Positions 8,666 through 17,306 of a DNA stretch of 64,000 nt are shown here, piece after piece (the stretch's first letter is position 1; each line of letters begins with the position of its first letter). The notes below the pieces were generated by a model. That model saw only the letters and a list, made by a program, of their open reading frames with translations. It did not search any database and had not been told where the DNA came from. Location of the stretch: positions 4,868,500 to 4,932,499 of the forward strand of contig NZ_AP018248.1 of the NCBI RefSeq assembly GCF_002368295.1, in the 5' to 3' direction. Made by a program: the position numbers and the translations under genes. This DNA comes from Tolypothrix tenuis PCC 7101 (GTDB taxonomy: Bacteria > Cyanobacteriota > Cyanobacteriia > Cyanobacteriales > Nostocaceae).

Positions 8666-8935
8666 TTATTGGGGAGTTTCCTGATTTTGGGAAATTAATG
8701 CTCGCGTTAGCACCGCGATCGCCCAATCAGGACAATCACTATAAAACCAGTTTTTTACAGTTTTCAATTCTGGTGGATTTACACCAGTACCATCAAAAAA
8801 AGTTTTTAAATGCTCTCTAATTAATGTTGCACCAACAGAGACATACTCATATTCTCCTGGGGAGATTGAGCAACCCCTTTGATTAATCAGTGCTTGTGCA
8901 AATTTATCTATCTTTTTTAACTTGCGTCGTGTCAT
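8666..8935 (-). CDS. Hypothetical protein, 89 residues
   Basis: A small basic protein beginning MTRRKLKKIDKFAQALINQR. It has a possible helix-turn-helix (TVKNWFYSDCPDWAIAVLTR) near the C-terminus. No family is recognised. It lies 79 bp upstream of the small gene at 8263-8586 and in the same orientation. Confidence 0.45.
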   Translation of the reverse strand: MTRRKLKKIDKFAQALINQRGCSISPGEYEYVSVGATLIREHLKTFFDGTGVNPPELKTVKNWFYSDCPDWAIAVLTRALISQNQETPQ

Positions 8936-9068
8936 GGATGCCCTCTATAGCCTATCTGTAGTGGGTGAAAGCCTTTTGTAGTGACACACTCTCTGGCTAA
9001 TATTTTAAGCAATTTCCAATAGTTAACCTTGAAACAACAAAACAAATGTCTATTTAACTTTGAGCGTT

Positions 9069-9437
9069 TTAGATACTTAAATTTTCGTAATCTGGACAAG
9101 TAGTCCCATCTACTCCATAAGGATAGATAGCACAAACCAACTTTACTCCTCCATATTCAATTCCGTGAAAATTTCGGCAACATCTACAAGCTTTTGGTAT
9201 TGCCTTAAGCCTTTGATTTAAAGTTCTGTTGATTTCTTCTTCGGTTTGATTTTTCAATAAACGGTCTAAGGCTATTGCTTGCAATCCAATTCCCCCTAAC
9301 ATTAGAGATAAACCGGAAAACCAACTTTTTGCGCCTGACCCAGCAATTGCTCCTTGAACACCAATTATGCCTCCGATAACTATTACTACGGCTCCTGATG
9401 TTGCCACAAAAATATTCAAATACTTAATCTTTGACAT
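9069..9437 (-). CDS. Two-TM protein with C-terminal Cys motif (cyanobacterial small family)
   Basis: 122 residues. Two hydrophobic helices lie near 10-30 and 40-60 (FVATSGAVVIVIGGIIGVQG; GLSLMLGGIGLQAIAL). The last 45 residues carry CRCCRNFHG, then LVCAIYPYGV and CPDYE. This Cys-x-Cys-Cys / Cys / Cys pattern with a conserved aromatic-Gly is common in short cyanobacterial proteins and probably binds a metal ion. Function is unknown. The gene is isolated between two unknown leftward blocks. Confidence 0.6.
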   Translation of the reverse strand: MSKIKYLNIFVATSGAVVIVIGGIIGVQGAIAGSGAKSWFSGLSLMLGGIGLQAIALDRLLKNQTEEEINRTLNQRLKAIPKACRCCRNFHGIEYGGVKLVCAIYPYGVDGTTCPDYENLSI

Positions 9438-9697
9438 ATTTTTCTCTCCATAATTATTGCTAGATTAATTAATGAACAGGTGAACATTTGTCAATCAGAT
9501 ATTCACCTGTAATCAAATATTGCTTGACGGCAATTTGGGCATTGTATTCTTGCCCAGTGTTGAAGAAAATGCCATATCGATTATTGGGCTATTAATTGAT
9601 CGCTAGGGTGATCGCAACAAGATTAGTTATGCTAGTTTGAAAGCTCAAAAAATCGATATTACTGTTTGAGATGATGATGTCCACCGCTTACTGTTAA

Positions 9698-11317
9698 TTA
9701 ATTCAAATTGCGGAATCGAGCAGTCTTGAGAGATTTGGTCGTTACTGCGATCGCACTCGAAGCCGGTCGCGCCGCCTTTGCCCAATCGCGCATCCGTTCT
9801 ACAGCCGCCGCATCTTGTACTGCCAATGGAGTGATAGAGTTTCGACAAGTTTCTAAATCTCCTAAAGTGACCTGTTGCGGTCGTCCTTGATCAAAAGCCA
9901 GTAATGCGGCTTCGGCTGCTAGGGTTTCGAGTTCGGCCCCTGAGAACTTCACAGTGTTAGCGGCGATCGCTTCGAGATACTCATCTTCAACCGTGATACC
10001 GAATCTTTGGAGATGAATAGAGAGGATTTGGCTTCTCTCAGGCTCAGTTGGTAAATCAACGAAGAATAATTCATCAAACCTGCCCTTTCTCTTGAGTTCA
10101 CTTGGCAGTGCTGATGGGTCATTACAGGTAGCCACAACAAAAACCCCAGCAGTACACTCACTCATGAATGTGAGGATATTGCCCAAAATGCGTTGGGAAA
10201 CTCCACTTGTATCACCCTGTCCAGACAAAGCTTTCTCAATTTCGTCTATCCATAAAATACAGGGGGCAATGGCTTGTGCTGTCTTGAGTGCGCGGCGGAC
10301 ATTGCCCTCAGACTCACCTACTAAACTACCCAGCATTGATGCAATGTCTAGTTGCAGTAGCGGTAGATTGAGAATAGTAGCAATGTTTTTGGCAACTATT
10401 GATTTACCTGTTCCTGGTGGCCCTGCCAACAGAACACCTTTAGGCTGAGGTAGATGTAGCAATCGTGCTTGTTGTGTGAATAATCGCCGCCGCCGTTGCA
10501 ACCACTCACGCAATAAGTCAAGTCCACCGAATGGGATAGTTGCTGGCTTGCCCAACTCAATACCCATCTGTGCAAGTAGCCGAGTTTTGTATTTAACAAC
10601 TAATGGTGTGACAGTAGCATCTATGACGATACCATTGCTGCTCAAACGCTCTTTGACTGTTAAGCGGAGGAAGTCGCTAATTTCCTCGAGCGTCAAGCCC
10701 AGTGCGGCTCTTGCCAAAGTTTCTCTTTCTTCCGCAGCCAACGAAACTGTGAACTGTACTTCTTGCTCTTGTGCTGACTCTAACAAATATTGCAAGTAAG
10801 AATTTAAGTGTTCTTCAATCTGCTCTACCAAGGGTAGTGGCACTTCACAGTAGGGAATGAGGCGTACCAAAGATTCATGTAGTTCGATGTTTTGTCCCAG
10901 AAAGATAATTCTTTTCTCAGTGGGTTTGAGTCGGTGGTAAAGATTTTTCACTCTGGTCAAAATATCCCACGATAGTTGAGGAGAGTTTTTGCCGATAAAC
11001 GGGTGAACATCACCTAAGATAAACACACCAGCACCATCAAAGCTGTTGATGTAATCAAAGACAAATATCAGTGGATCAGCAAGAGGCGGTTTTTTGTAAT
11101 CTGGCACTGGCTTGAATACCAGTCCCCCATCAACAGCAATCAGGCATTGTTCTAAGGCAGAAACTCCCAAGTTCCAGAAGTACACTGGTAGGGTGAGCTT
11201 TTCTTGAGCAGTCGTTGTTAGCCATTGAATGATTGTGGCTTCCTCTGGGGACAGCACTTCCAACGCCACAATCGGAATTTGCGAGTCCAGAGTGCTGAAA
11301 ATATTGGATAGGTTCAT
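9698..11317 (-). CDS. AAA+ ATPase of the Ycf46 type
   Basis: 539 residues. The N-terminal 190 residues contain the conserved PVYFWNLG and FVFDYINSFDG...FILGDVHPFI region seen in Ycf46-like proteins. The AAA+ module has Walker A GPPGTGKS at 299-306, Walker B ILWIDE at 354-359, sensor 1 ATCND at 396-400 and an arginine finger in KRKGRFDE at 409-416, all intact. Proteins of this type are soluble FtsH-like motors without the protease. Its start overlaps the stop of the 84-residue gene by four bases (ATGA at 11317-11314). With DUF2997 and Ycf35 just upstream, it forms a recurrent cyanobacterial gene set of unknown role. Confidence 0.85.
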   Translation of the reverse strand: MNLSNIFSTLDSQIPIVALEVLSPEEATIIQWLTTTAQEKLTLPVYFWNLGVSALEQCLIAVDGGLVFKPVPDYKKPPLADPLIFVFDYINSFDGAGVFILGDVHPFIGKNSPQLSWDILTRVKNLYHRLKPTEKRIIFLGQNIELHESLVRLIPYCEVPLPLVEQIEEHLNSYLQYLLESAQEQEVQFTVSLAAEERETLARAALGLTLEEISDFLRLTVKERLSSNGIVIDATVTPLVVKYKTRLLAQMGIELGKPATIPFGGLDLLREWLQRRRRLFTQQARLLHLPQPKGVLLAGPPGTGKSIVAKNIATILNLPLLQLDIASMLGSLVGESEGNVRRALKTAQAIAPCILWIDEIEKALSGQGDTSGVSQRILGNILTFMSECTAGVFVVATCNDPSALPSELKRKGRFDELFFVDLPTEPERSQILSIHLQRFGITVEDEYLEAIAANTVKFSGAELETLAAEAALLAFDQGRPQQVTLGDLETCRNSITPLAVQDAAAVERMRDWAKAARPASSAIAVTTKSLKTARFRNLN

Positions 11318-11568
11318 AGTTTTGAATTTTGATAGGGTACTGGAGATAATTCGTCGTGAGTATTTACCAGCCTCACGACTACCTCATGGAGTTCGGCATC
11401 GCCGGTGAAAATCTCCGCAGTTCCTTGACTGTCTGGAAAGGCAATAGCAGAGATTAAGGCATTAACCAGCACACACAAACCTTCGGTATTGCCTTTGATC
11501 ACGATTGGTTCTTCTGCTTGAGTTACTGGGTAAATATGAACCATCGCGTATTCTTTTGGTAAATCCAT
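11314..11568 (-). CDS. Small protein upstream of the Ycf46-type ATPase
   Basis: 84 residues with alternating hydrophobic strands (VVRLVNTHDELSPVPY). The start MDLPKEYAMVHIYPVTQAEE includes an internal ATG. It overlaps the ATPase gene by ATGA and so is translationally coupled to it. No family is recognised; it could be an adaptor or regulatory subunit. Confidence 0.55.
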   Translation of the reverse strand: MDLPKEYAMVHIYPVTQAEEPIVIKGNTEGLCVLVNALISAIAFPDSQGTAEIFTGDAELHEVVVRLVNTHDELSPVPYQNSKL

Positions 11569-11600
11569 AATGCTTGGGGGAATTAAATCCCCCCTTTTGA

Positions 11601-11822
11601 TTAGTGTCTTAGTTGTGTCTGATGATTTGAGGTGATCCGTTGCTGTTGTGCTTCTGGCTTGAAGGAGCGTAGTTTACCGCCGTAGGCATCGCCTTCCACA
11701 ACCCCCAACGCTTCCTCAATTGGTTGAGTCGCTTCAAGGCAGGCAAGCCCTTCAAATCCCTGGGCTTCTACCTTCACTTCCCCTGTAACTGAATTGAAAT
11801 GTATGAGTATGGCTCGTTCCAT
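11601..11822 (-). CDS. DUF2997 family protein
   Basis: 73 residues matching the short DUF2997 pattern: an N-terminal strand pair (AILIHFNSVTGEVKVEAQGF), then EGLACLEATQPIEEALGVV. This family nearly always lies beside Ycf35/DUF1257 in cyanobacteria, as here (3 bp downstream of it). The biochemical role is unknown. Confidence 0.75.
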   Translation of the reverse strand: MERAILIHFNSVTGEVKVEAQGFEGLACLEATQPIEEALGVVEGDAYGGKLRSFKPEAQQQRITSNHQTQLRH

Positions 11823-11825
11823 GAT

Positions 11826-12275
11826 TCATCTCCTGAGGTATTGCTGTGTTTGTTGATGTGCGGCAAAAGTCAGCCGTAGGGTTTGCACCTGACCGTTGCT
11901 TTCTTCTGTGATGCTGCACTCCCCGAACTGTTCTTGTAGTTGAGCAGCTTTAGCACGAACCATCCGTTTGCCATAAGCCTGCATTAACTGATGAGTAAAG
12001 AAGTTTTGTCCTAGCTTGGGAATTGTCTCGTAAGCATCGTGGATTAATTGATATGCGCCATCTGTTACATTCCATCGAAAGCCGATATCTGCACGGACTT
12101 TTAGCGTGTGGTTAGGGATAACAATCTCCGCACTTTGCCCCTCCTCATTACCGTAGTATCCTTTGAGTGGATGAGGTGTTTCGTAGACTTGGGGTGATAG
12201 CTTCAAATCTTGCAAAGCTTGTACTAAGCACTCACAGTTGGTGAGTTTTGTTTTCACTGTTGAGAAATGAGACAT
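11826..12275 (-). CDS. ycf35: Ycf35 (DUF1257) family protein
   Basis: 149 residues beginning MSHFSTVKTKLTNCECLVQA and containing HPLKGYYGNE, VRADIGFRWN and FTHQLMQAYGKRMV, all typical of Ycf35. The family is shared by cyanobacteria and red-algal plastids and its function is unknown. Here it is followed by DUF2997 and the Ycf46-type ATPase in a leftward operon surrounded by plasmid-type genes, so it may be an accessory copy rather than the chromosomal core gene. Confidence 0.85.
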   Translation of the reverse strand: MSHFSTVKTKLTNCECLVQALQDLKLSPQVYETPHPLKGYYGNEEGQSAEIVIPNHTLKVRADIGFRWNVTDGAYQLIHDAYETIPKLGQNFFTHQLMQAYGKRMVRAKAAQLQEQFGECSITEESNGQVQTLRLTFAAHQQTQQYLRR

Positions 12276-12311
12276 AATTTACCTCATGAAGAAGTTGAAA
12301 AGGTTTTTGAT

Positions 12312-13382
12312 CTAACGGAATTTGAATGATTTAACGGTAGCCACTGTCAGTCCAACATCTTCACTGGTCAACTTTTGCAAGTTGCGTTGTTCAGAGAGTA
12401 ACTTGGAGTAGATTGCATCCATCTTTTGTTGCAACTGCGAGCGCCCATCTGACCCCAAATTCTTCGATTCAATTGTTGGGTCATTCACAATCGAATCCAA
12501 ATGCTCCATCATCTGTTGCAGACTCTTTCCTGCTTCTGGGCTTGCATTAGCTAGTAGTACTCGAACTTTTTTCAGGTGTTTTTCCATCTTGCGTTTGAAT
12601 TGGACGGGCTTGCGCCCTGGCTCCCAATCAGCCAGTTCTTCAAGTAATTGGGCTGCAAGTTCTTCACCACCAGTGATCGCCGCTTCCTTTAATCTTTGTT
12701 CCAGATTTTGGTCATACTGCTGGATAAACTGGGTGATTTGTTTTAGGCAATCGGCTTGTTGCTCATTGAGTTGTTCAGATAATGCTGGGATAATTACAGG
12801 TCTACCAATGACTACCTGCAAATAATCTTCTAGTTCTGTCAAAGAGGGAAATGCCTGAAGTAAGTCAGCTTTTACATCTTCGCGCTTTTCCTCTGGTAAC
12901 TGCCAAGCATGAAGTGACAAAAATTGCTCAATTCTCTGTTGATAGTCGCTTAAGCCCTGCTCATAGTCATCTTTTAACTGAGCGCGAAGAGTCGGAGCAA
13001 TTGAATCCCGAATATTTAGTAGTTGACTCCAAACCAATGGTGCGAGGTCAATTGGACAAATCCAGTCACCATTGTCAGAATTCATCCATTCTTGGACTGA
13101 AGCTATTTCTTGTCGCAATTGACTGGCTGCTTCATCCAATGCTTTGAAAACTTTGATACCTTTTAATCCAACTTCTGAAGACTTAATTTTAATGAGATCC
13201 GATTGTGATTCTCCCTCAGACTTTAAAACATCAGTCCATTTCGGAGCGTTACTTTTGGTAGTTTTCTTCAGTTGAATTTTGAAACGAATACGGGTCTTAT
13301 TAAGTTGAGAAAAGTTGTAATTTTCAACTACAGCATTTTGAAGAAATGCATCAACAGTAGGGTTAGGTATTGTTTGTACCAT
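12312..13382 (-). CDS. Long helical protein at the head of the Ycf35/AAA operon
   Basis: 356 residues with a basic N-terminus (TRIRFKIQLKKTTKSNAPKW) and a mostly helical Gln/Leu/Glu-rich body, rich in heptad-like repeats (LQQKMDAIYSKLLSEQRNLQ near the C-terminus). No catalytic or membrane motif is seen. It ends 37 bp before ycf35 and could be an effector or a substrate for the AAA motor, but this is inference only. Confidence 0.55.
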   Translation of the reverse strand: MVQTIPNPTVDAFLQNAVVENYNFSQLNKTRIRFKIQLKKTTKSNAPKWTDVLKSEGESQSDLIKIKSSEVGLKGIKVFKALDEAASQLRQEIASVQEWMNSDNGDWICPIDLAPLVWSQLLNIRDSIAPTLRAQLKDDYEQGLSDYQQRIEQFLSLHAWQLPEEKREDVKADLLQAFPSLTELEDYLQVVIGRPVIIPALSEQLNEQQADCLKQITQFIQQYDQNLEQRLKEAAITGGEELAAQLLEELADWEPGRKPVQFKRKMEKHLKKVRVLLANASPEAGKSLQQMMEHLDSIVNDPTIESKNLGSDGRSQLQQKMDAIYSKLLSEQRNLQKLTSEDVGLTVATVKSFKFR

Positions 13383-13446
13383 ATTTAGTTCCCATGATTA
13401 ATTTTTGAGCTTAAGCGTAGCTTCAAGAAAATTAGTAATTCCATCC

Positions 13447-13743
13447 TTAGCTGTATAGTTGGAGTGATGGGGATTTTCGCTTCAAGTTACCGTTGCCATC
13501 ATCCCCATTGGTTGTAATGGTAGGCTGCTGTCTACATTCCGAATGATTACATCTGAAATCCCAGTGATTAATTTGAGATTTTCCACGATGTTCTACCAGA
13601 ACTATTTGGTTTTGATAAGTAGGATTTTGACCACTGATCAAAAATGCATCTCCTAATGCATAGAAGCCAGTTGATACATAATGCCTCTTGTCAATACCCA
13701 TTAATGCATCCCAAGCTTTTTGGGTTTGTTGCTGTACGTCCAT
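13447..13743 (-). CDS. Hypothetical protein, 98 residues
   Basis: A small polar protein with a possible metal site (WDFRCNHSECRQQ: two Cys and a His). Starts MDVQQQTQKAWDALMGIDKR. The C-terminal 20 residues look low-complexity. It lies 64 bp upstream of the long helical gene in the same direction. No family is recognised. Confidence 0.45.
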   Translation of the reverse strand: MDVQQQTQKAWDALMGIDKRHYVSTGFYALGDAFLISGQNPTYQNQIVLVEHRGKSQINHWDFRCNHSECRQQPTITTNGDDGNGNLKRKSPSLQLYS

Positions 13744-13782
13744 ATTGATTAACCTAAATCTTGGTAATTGCTCGTAACAAAG

Positions 13783-14001
13783 CTATTCATCTAGTTTCAA
13801 AACTTCCAAAGTTTGTGCAAGCGCCTGTATTGCATCTGCCAAACTCAAATCCCTTGTGCGCTCGCATAAGAATTGATAAACTCGTGGGTTATACTCTTGA
13901 AAATCTACCAGTGAATTGAATATTTTCTCCAATTCTTCATGCACAGATTCTCTGGTTCGGCTGTCTAAGTACAGTGCTTTATCTAGAGTTTGTTCAATCA
14001 T
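13783..14001 (-). CDS. Hypothetical protein, 72 residues
   Basis: An acidic helical protein (MIEQTLDKALYLDSRTRESV...LADAIQALAQTLEVLKLDE). No family is recognised. It is codirectional with and 39 bp upstream of the 98-residue gene. Confidence 0.45.
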   Translation of the reverse strand: MIEQTLDKALYLDSRTRESVHEELEKIFNSLVDFQEYNPRVYQFLCERTRDLSLADAIQALAQTLEVLKLDE

Positions 14002-14099
14002 GATTTCTATCCGATATAAAGAAGCGCTCTGTTAATAACAAAGCGCTTGGTGATTGATAGATTGTGGTAAGTTGCTACTAATATGTCTTCGGATTGCTG

Positions 14100-14318
14100 T
14101 CAAGTTGCAGCAAATCTTGTCAACAATTCTTCACGGCTTAATTGAATGCATAGAGGCGTAAATTCTTCTGGTGGTAACTGTAACAACCTATCAACTACTC
14201 TTGATAGCTCTTCATCTAAATTACCAAACCTGACTCTCAGTAAGTTCTCTACAACTTCACGTTGTCCTTTTTGCTTTGTAGTTTCTTCCCATTCTTGATA
14301 TGCTTGTGACAAATTCAT
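14100..14318 (-). pseudogene. C-terminal DUF4351 part of a split gene
   Basis: The last 50 residues (REVVENLLRVRFGNLDEELS...LPPEEFTPLC) match the DUF4351 C-terminal domain found at the end of cyanobacterial Rpn-like PD-(D/E)XK proteins. An ATG at 14318 has AGGAG just before it and gives MNLSQAYQEWEETTKQKGQR, so a short protein could still be made. An N-terminal piece of the same family lies at 15086-14940. The two are separated by a four-helix-bundle gene and two repeat blocks, and the nuclease middle is missing. Confidence 0.6.
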
Positions 14319-14380
14319 GATTAACTCCTGGTCATCTTGTGTGAGATTTTCCGGCTGTTGAATTGAAACTATTTCCAATT

Positions 14381-14408
14381 CGCAATTCGCAATTCGCAAT
14401 TCGCAATT
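14381..14408. repeat. Heptamer repeat, 4 copies of CGCAATT
   Basis: Four perfect tandem CGCAATT units, preceded by a partial CAATT. The last copy overlaps the stop codon of the four-helix-bundle gene. The reverse-complement array is at 14943-14975 on the other side of that gene. Confidence 0.9.
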
Positions 14409-14784
14409 ATTGAGAAAGTTTAGAGTTAACCTTGTCTTTAATTTTTCGAGTTGAAGAAACTAAAATTTTTCCAATTTCTTTAGTTTCTTCAAGCAGAGGG
14501 TTAAATTGATTCTTTTCAACTAACTCTGATTCTATTAATATTTCTATCCAATATTCAGTTTCTCTTTCCTCTTTAAGCGCAATCTCCAATTTGCTAAGAA
14601 AATCTTTATTGGATTGAGCAGATTGGGCTTCTCTGACATTTGCACCAATGGAAGTACCACTACGTAGTAGTTGCTTTGATAATGTTCGGCAAACTCCAGG
14701 CTTTTCATCCAAGAAACTACAAGCTTTAACTATTCTTATTGCTAATGCTTTTGTCCGGTCAGCAATACTAATATTTTGAGTCAT
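14407..14784 (-). CDS. Four-helix-bundle protein (23S rRNA intervening-sequence protein family)
   Basis: 125 residues. The central CRTLSKQLLRSGTSIGANVREA followed by SNKDFLSKLEIALKEERE and TEYWIEIL is the signature of the small four-helix-bundle family (S23/IVP, TIGR02436). Members are found in rRNA intervening sequences, near diversity-generating retroelements, and alone. No reverse transcriptase is present here. The gene is bracketed by inverted heptamer arrays and by two halves of a DUF4351-type gene, so the whole unit looks inserted. Function of the family is not well established. Confidence 0.8.
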   Translation of the reverse strand: MTQNISIADRTKALAIRIVKACSFLDEKPGVCRTLSKQLLRSGTSIGANVREAQSAQSNKDFLSKLEIALKEERETEYWIEILIESELVEKNQFNPLLEETKEIGKILVSSTRKIKDKVNSKLSQ

Positions 14785-14939
14785 AAATTTCCCCCATCAA
14801 TAATATTATTTTACCTCATGAATAAATGCTGTGTATTCTTATTGGTGTTATCTACAAACACAATTCAATAACTAATTTATCAGCTATATAAACCTCCTGG
14901 TTGTGTAATATCGATATTCAAACCTCTGCTACTTAGTTT

Positions 14940-15086
14940 TTAAATTGCGAATTGCGAATTGCGAATTGCGAATTGTAACTGGCGAATTTCATCGGTTATT
15001 TCTTTATTGACTTCCACCTTTCCTAGAGGTGAAAGTAACTCCTCTAAAAATTGCTTTGAAAATTGATTATAAGGTTTTCTAGTCAT
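14940..15086 (-). pseudogene. N-terminal part of the split DUF4351/Rpn-type gene
   Basis: From an ATG at 15086 the frame reads MTRKPYNQFSKQFLEELLSP then GKVEVNKEITDEIRQ, closely resembling the N-terminus of cyanobacterial DUF4351 proteins (usually about 300 residues). It then runs straight into the AATTGCG repeat (residues QFAIRNSQFAI) and stops. The catalytic PD-(D/E)XK part is absent. Confidence 0.55.
14943..14975. repeat. Heptamer repeat, 4 copies of AATTGCG
   Basis: Four tandem AATTGCG units plus a partial AATTG. This is the reverse complement of the array at 14381-14408, so the two arrays form an inverted pair around the four-helix-bundle gene. Confidence 0.9.
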
Positions 15087-15183
15087 ATTTTTAATCGGAG
15101 ATGTTTTGCATTTTAGGTGCTCAAATTTTGGTGCCAGATGAATAGTATTTGCATATCCAAATGTGTCTTTTTTCAGCGAGTAT

Positions 15184-16038
15184 CTATACCATCTGTGCAA
15201 CATTCTGCTGTTGAACTTGCTGCATCCATGTCTTAATTGCTTGTAGTTCATCCACGCCATCAGCTACAGCATTTACAACGTACTTGTGATAGGAATTAGC
15301 AGCATGATTGGGGTGGTCAAACTTGTCTGATGCCCAAGCAATGCACATGGTTTTCACAAGCTCATCAACCTTACTGTGATGAAGCTCACTGGGGCTACTA
15401 ACATCTTGTAAATGTAACCATTCTTTGATTAAATCAAGCGGGTAATTTAGTAATTTACGAATTTGTTTTACCCGTAAATCTTGAGGATGTATTACAGATG
15501 TTACAGGAGTTTGCTTTGGATTTGATTGCGTTTGTCCAGATTGAGCATAATCGACTGACTCTGAAGTTGGAGCTAACTTAGATTGAACATCACGAATAAT
15601 TGTTGCCCAATCAGCATTTGGATTCCATTCTCGACGAATTTTAGTTTTAGTCAAAGCATCATAGAGATTGCAGAAAACTGAGTTTTCATCCCCAGGAGTA
15701 GCAACAATTATCAAAGGCTGAGTAAAATGTTGAATAACAGATGCAGCTAATAAGAATGATTTGGCAAAGTTTGTTTCAATGCCACTGCGGACGATATAAA
15801 TTTCATCGGCTTGCACAACAATATCTAATTTTAAATTGTCCTTGCCTTTAAAATCTTTATCTGTTAGTCTTAGCTCCAAAACATAACCTGTTAATGCTCT
15901 TTGGCTAACAGGAATCTTTTTATCTTGTTCAATCTCGCAGTTATACCAAGCATAAATTCGACCATCAACCTCTAATTTCTTTACATACAGATAAATTGGC
16001 TGTGGTGGATTACCTAATCCGAGTTTAATTTCAGCCAT
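15184..16038 (-). CDS. Hypothetical protein, 284 residues
   Basis: The N-terminal two thirds is strand-rich (KLGLGNPPQPIYLYVKKLEV) with paired ILVQ-type hydrophobic strands, and the C-terminal third is helical (LIKEWLHLQDV...YHKYVVNAVADGVDEL). It may contain a single-strand DNA-binding-like beta barrel but no sequence motif proves it. It is 2 bp downstream of the 87-residue gene, so the pair is an operon. Such genes are common in Nostoc plasmids. Confidence 0.5.
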   Translation of the reverse strand: MAEIKLGLGNPPQPIYLYVKKLEVDGRIYAWYNCEIEQDKKIPVSQRALTGYVLELRLTDKDFKGKDNLKLDIVVQADEIYIVRSGIETNFAKSFLLAASVIQHFTQPLIIVATPGDENSVFCNLYDALTKTKIRREWNPNADWATIIRDVQSKLAPTSESVDYAQSGQTQSNPKQTPVTSVIHPQDLRVKQIRKLLNYPLDLIKEWLHLQDVSSPSELHHSKVDELVKTMCIAWASDKFDHPNHAANSYHKYVVNAVADGVDELQAIKTWMQQVQQQNVAQMV

Positions 16039-16040
16039 AA

Positions 16041-16304
16041 TTAGAAATCATCCATTTCAGTTTGAGCTTTAGTAGACTGTTTTTGCATTCGGGCTTTATT
16101 CATTTGATAAATTGATTCTTGAATTACAGGTCTTGCAGCTTCTTTTACAGAAGCTTTAGCTTGCTGATATAAAAATTGTGTTACGCCCTCTGCATCTTCT
16201 TCTGGGTCTATTTGTGCCCATAATGAGCAACCCAATTCCAAAGATTCATAGTCACCTAAGTTAAATTTTCTGTGATAGGTGACAGCAATAGTTTTAATAT
16301 CCAT
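16041..16304 (-). CDS. Hypothetical protein, 87 residues
   Basis: The small protein MDIKTIAVTYHRKFNLGDYE continues SLELGCSLWAQIDPEEDAEG. The first half resembles a short strand-turn pattern seen in cyanobacterial plasmid proteins, and the second half is helical. It is the first gene of a pair with the 284-residue gene (2-bp gap). No family name can be given. Confidence 0.5.
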   Translation of the reverse strand: MDIKTIAVTYHRKFNLGDYESLELGCSLWAQIDPEEDAEGVTQFLYQQAKASVKEAARPVIQESIYQMNKARMQKQSTKAQTEMDDF

Positions 16305-16604
16305 CAGTTTTTCAAACTCTCAAAGATGAAGTTTAGTGTTGCAGTTTGTTTCTGACTTTTATGGATTAACTTTTTTGAGTTATTGCAACTATTCCCTCAT
16401 ACAGCAAGTGGCGGGAGAGTTTTTTCTTATTGAGATGCTTATTTAAAAGCACTCTCCTCATGTATTTAGCTGCCATTTGTGATATCGCCGAAGCTGAACG
16501 CAAATCAGCAAGCTTTACTTCTTAATTTAGGACTTCTCACGTCCGGCTTATTATGCTGATATTGAGATGGTGGGCGCATTGTGCCCACCATATTCTCTCT
16601 TAAA
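16305..16604. other. Intergenic region with one strong hairpin
   Basis: 300 bases. ATGGTGGGC at 16567-16575 and GCCCACCAT at 16583-16591 form a perfect 9-bp stem with a 7-base loop, 14 bp beyond the stop of the leftward gene at 16605. It could terminate that gene, though no T-run follows on either strand. Nothing else is recognised. Confidence 0.55.
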
Positions 16605-17306
16605 CTACGCGATTAACACCATACTCTCTGGAAGTGGCTTGTACTCCATAAGCCGCTTCCATTCCTCAGTTGTCAGTTGATCAAACGGCTGATCCAACAA
16701 CTCCTCACAAGACCTAGTTTGGAGACTAGGCAATACTTCGACCATCGACAACGACCACACGGCATCGAATGCAGAATCGCAAGGCACTTGCTGCTGATGT
16801 TCTGATGATGCTCTTTCCACCCACCAGCGACCGTCAGTACATCCTGCCGAGCCTAGCTTTTTGTCGTTTTGATAAATGCCATCTTCGAGTAGTTCAAATC
16901 CAAACTTTTCGCACTCAACAGCAATTTGTGCCATGACTTCGTTACCAGTTGTATTGGCTAGAACTTTCTGTTGTTGCACAGGCAGTGTGCCTTGCTTGTG
17001 GTGCCAAGTGACGTGGCTGTGGCACTTAGCCCAGCTGTTTGCACGGTGTACTTCGGTTAAGTTCACACTCACTACCCAGCGTTGGGTTATGAATTCGTCG
17101 TGGTCGTAGGTGATGCTAGCTATTAGTTTGTCGCCAACGTAAATTTCATAGTCGTAGCAGCTGATTTCGATAACGGTGAATTCTTCAGGTGCTAAAACTT
17201 CACCCTGTTGTGTGATGTGCTGCTCTAGTTGGGCTTGAGCTAGAGCTTGTTCGTCAACAGCGAAAGAAGCGAAAATTGCTTGCTGTGCAGGTGTTTTGTA
17301 GGTCAT
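16605..17306 (-). CDS. Hypothetical plasmid-type protein
   Basis: The start is placed at the ATG at 17306 (MTYKTPAQQAIFASFAVDEQ), which has AAGGA 11 bases upstream; the frame is open further up but looks less protein-like there. The 233-residue product has a strand-rich part (YEIYVGDKLIASITYDHDE) with aromatic Trp/His-rich sequence (HVTWHHKQG) and an acidic C-terminus. No family is recognised. It is divergent from the XRE regulator at 17898, with the repeat-rich region between them. Confidence 0.5.
   Translation of the reverse strand: MTYKTPAQQAIFASFAVDEQALAQAQLEQHITQQGEVLAPEEFTVIEISCYDYEIYVGDKLIASITYDHDEFITQRWVVSVNLTEVHRANSWAKCHSHVTWHHKQGTLPVQQQKVLANTTGNEVMAQIAVECEKFGFELLEDGIYQNDKKLGSAGCTDGRWWVERASSEHQQQVPCDSAFDAVWSLSMVEVLPSLQTRSCEELLDQPFDQLTTEEWKRLMEYKPLPESMVLIA

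Noticed and set aside
8932..9135. A 67-residue minus-strand gene
   Set aside because: It overlaps the better-supported Cys-motif gene at 9069-9437 and has no protein-like features.
14407..14784. Four-helix-bundle protein as Avd of a diversity-generating retroelement
   Set aside because: No reverse transcriptase gene, template repeat or variable-repeat target lies nearby; the sequence matches the S23/IVP type better.
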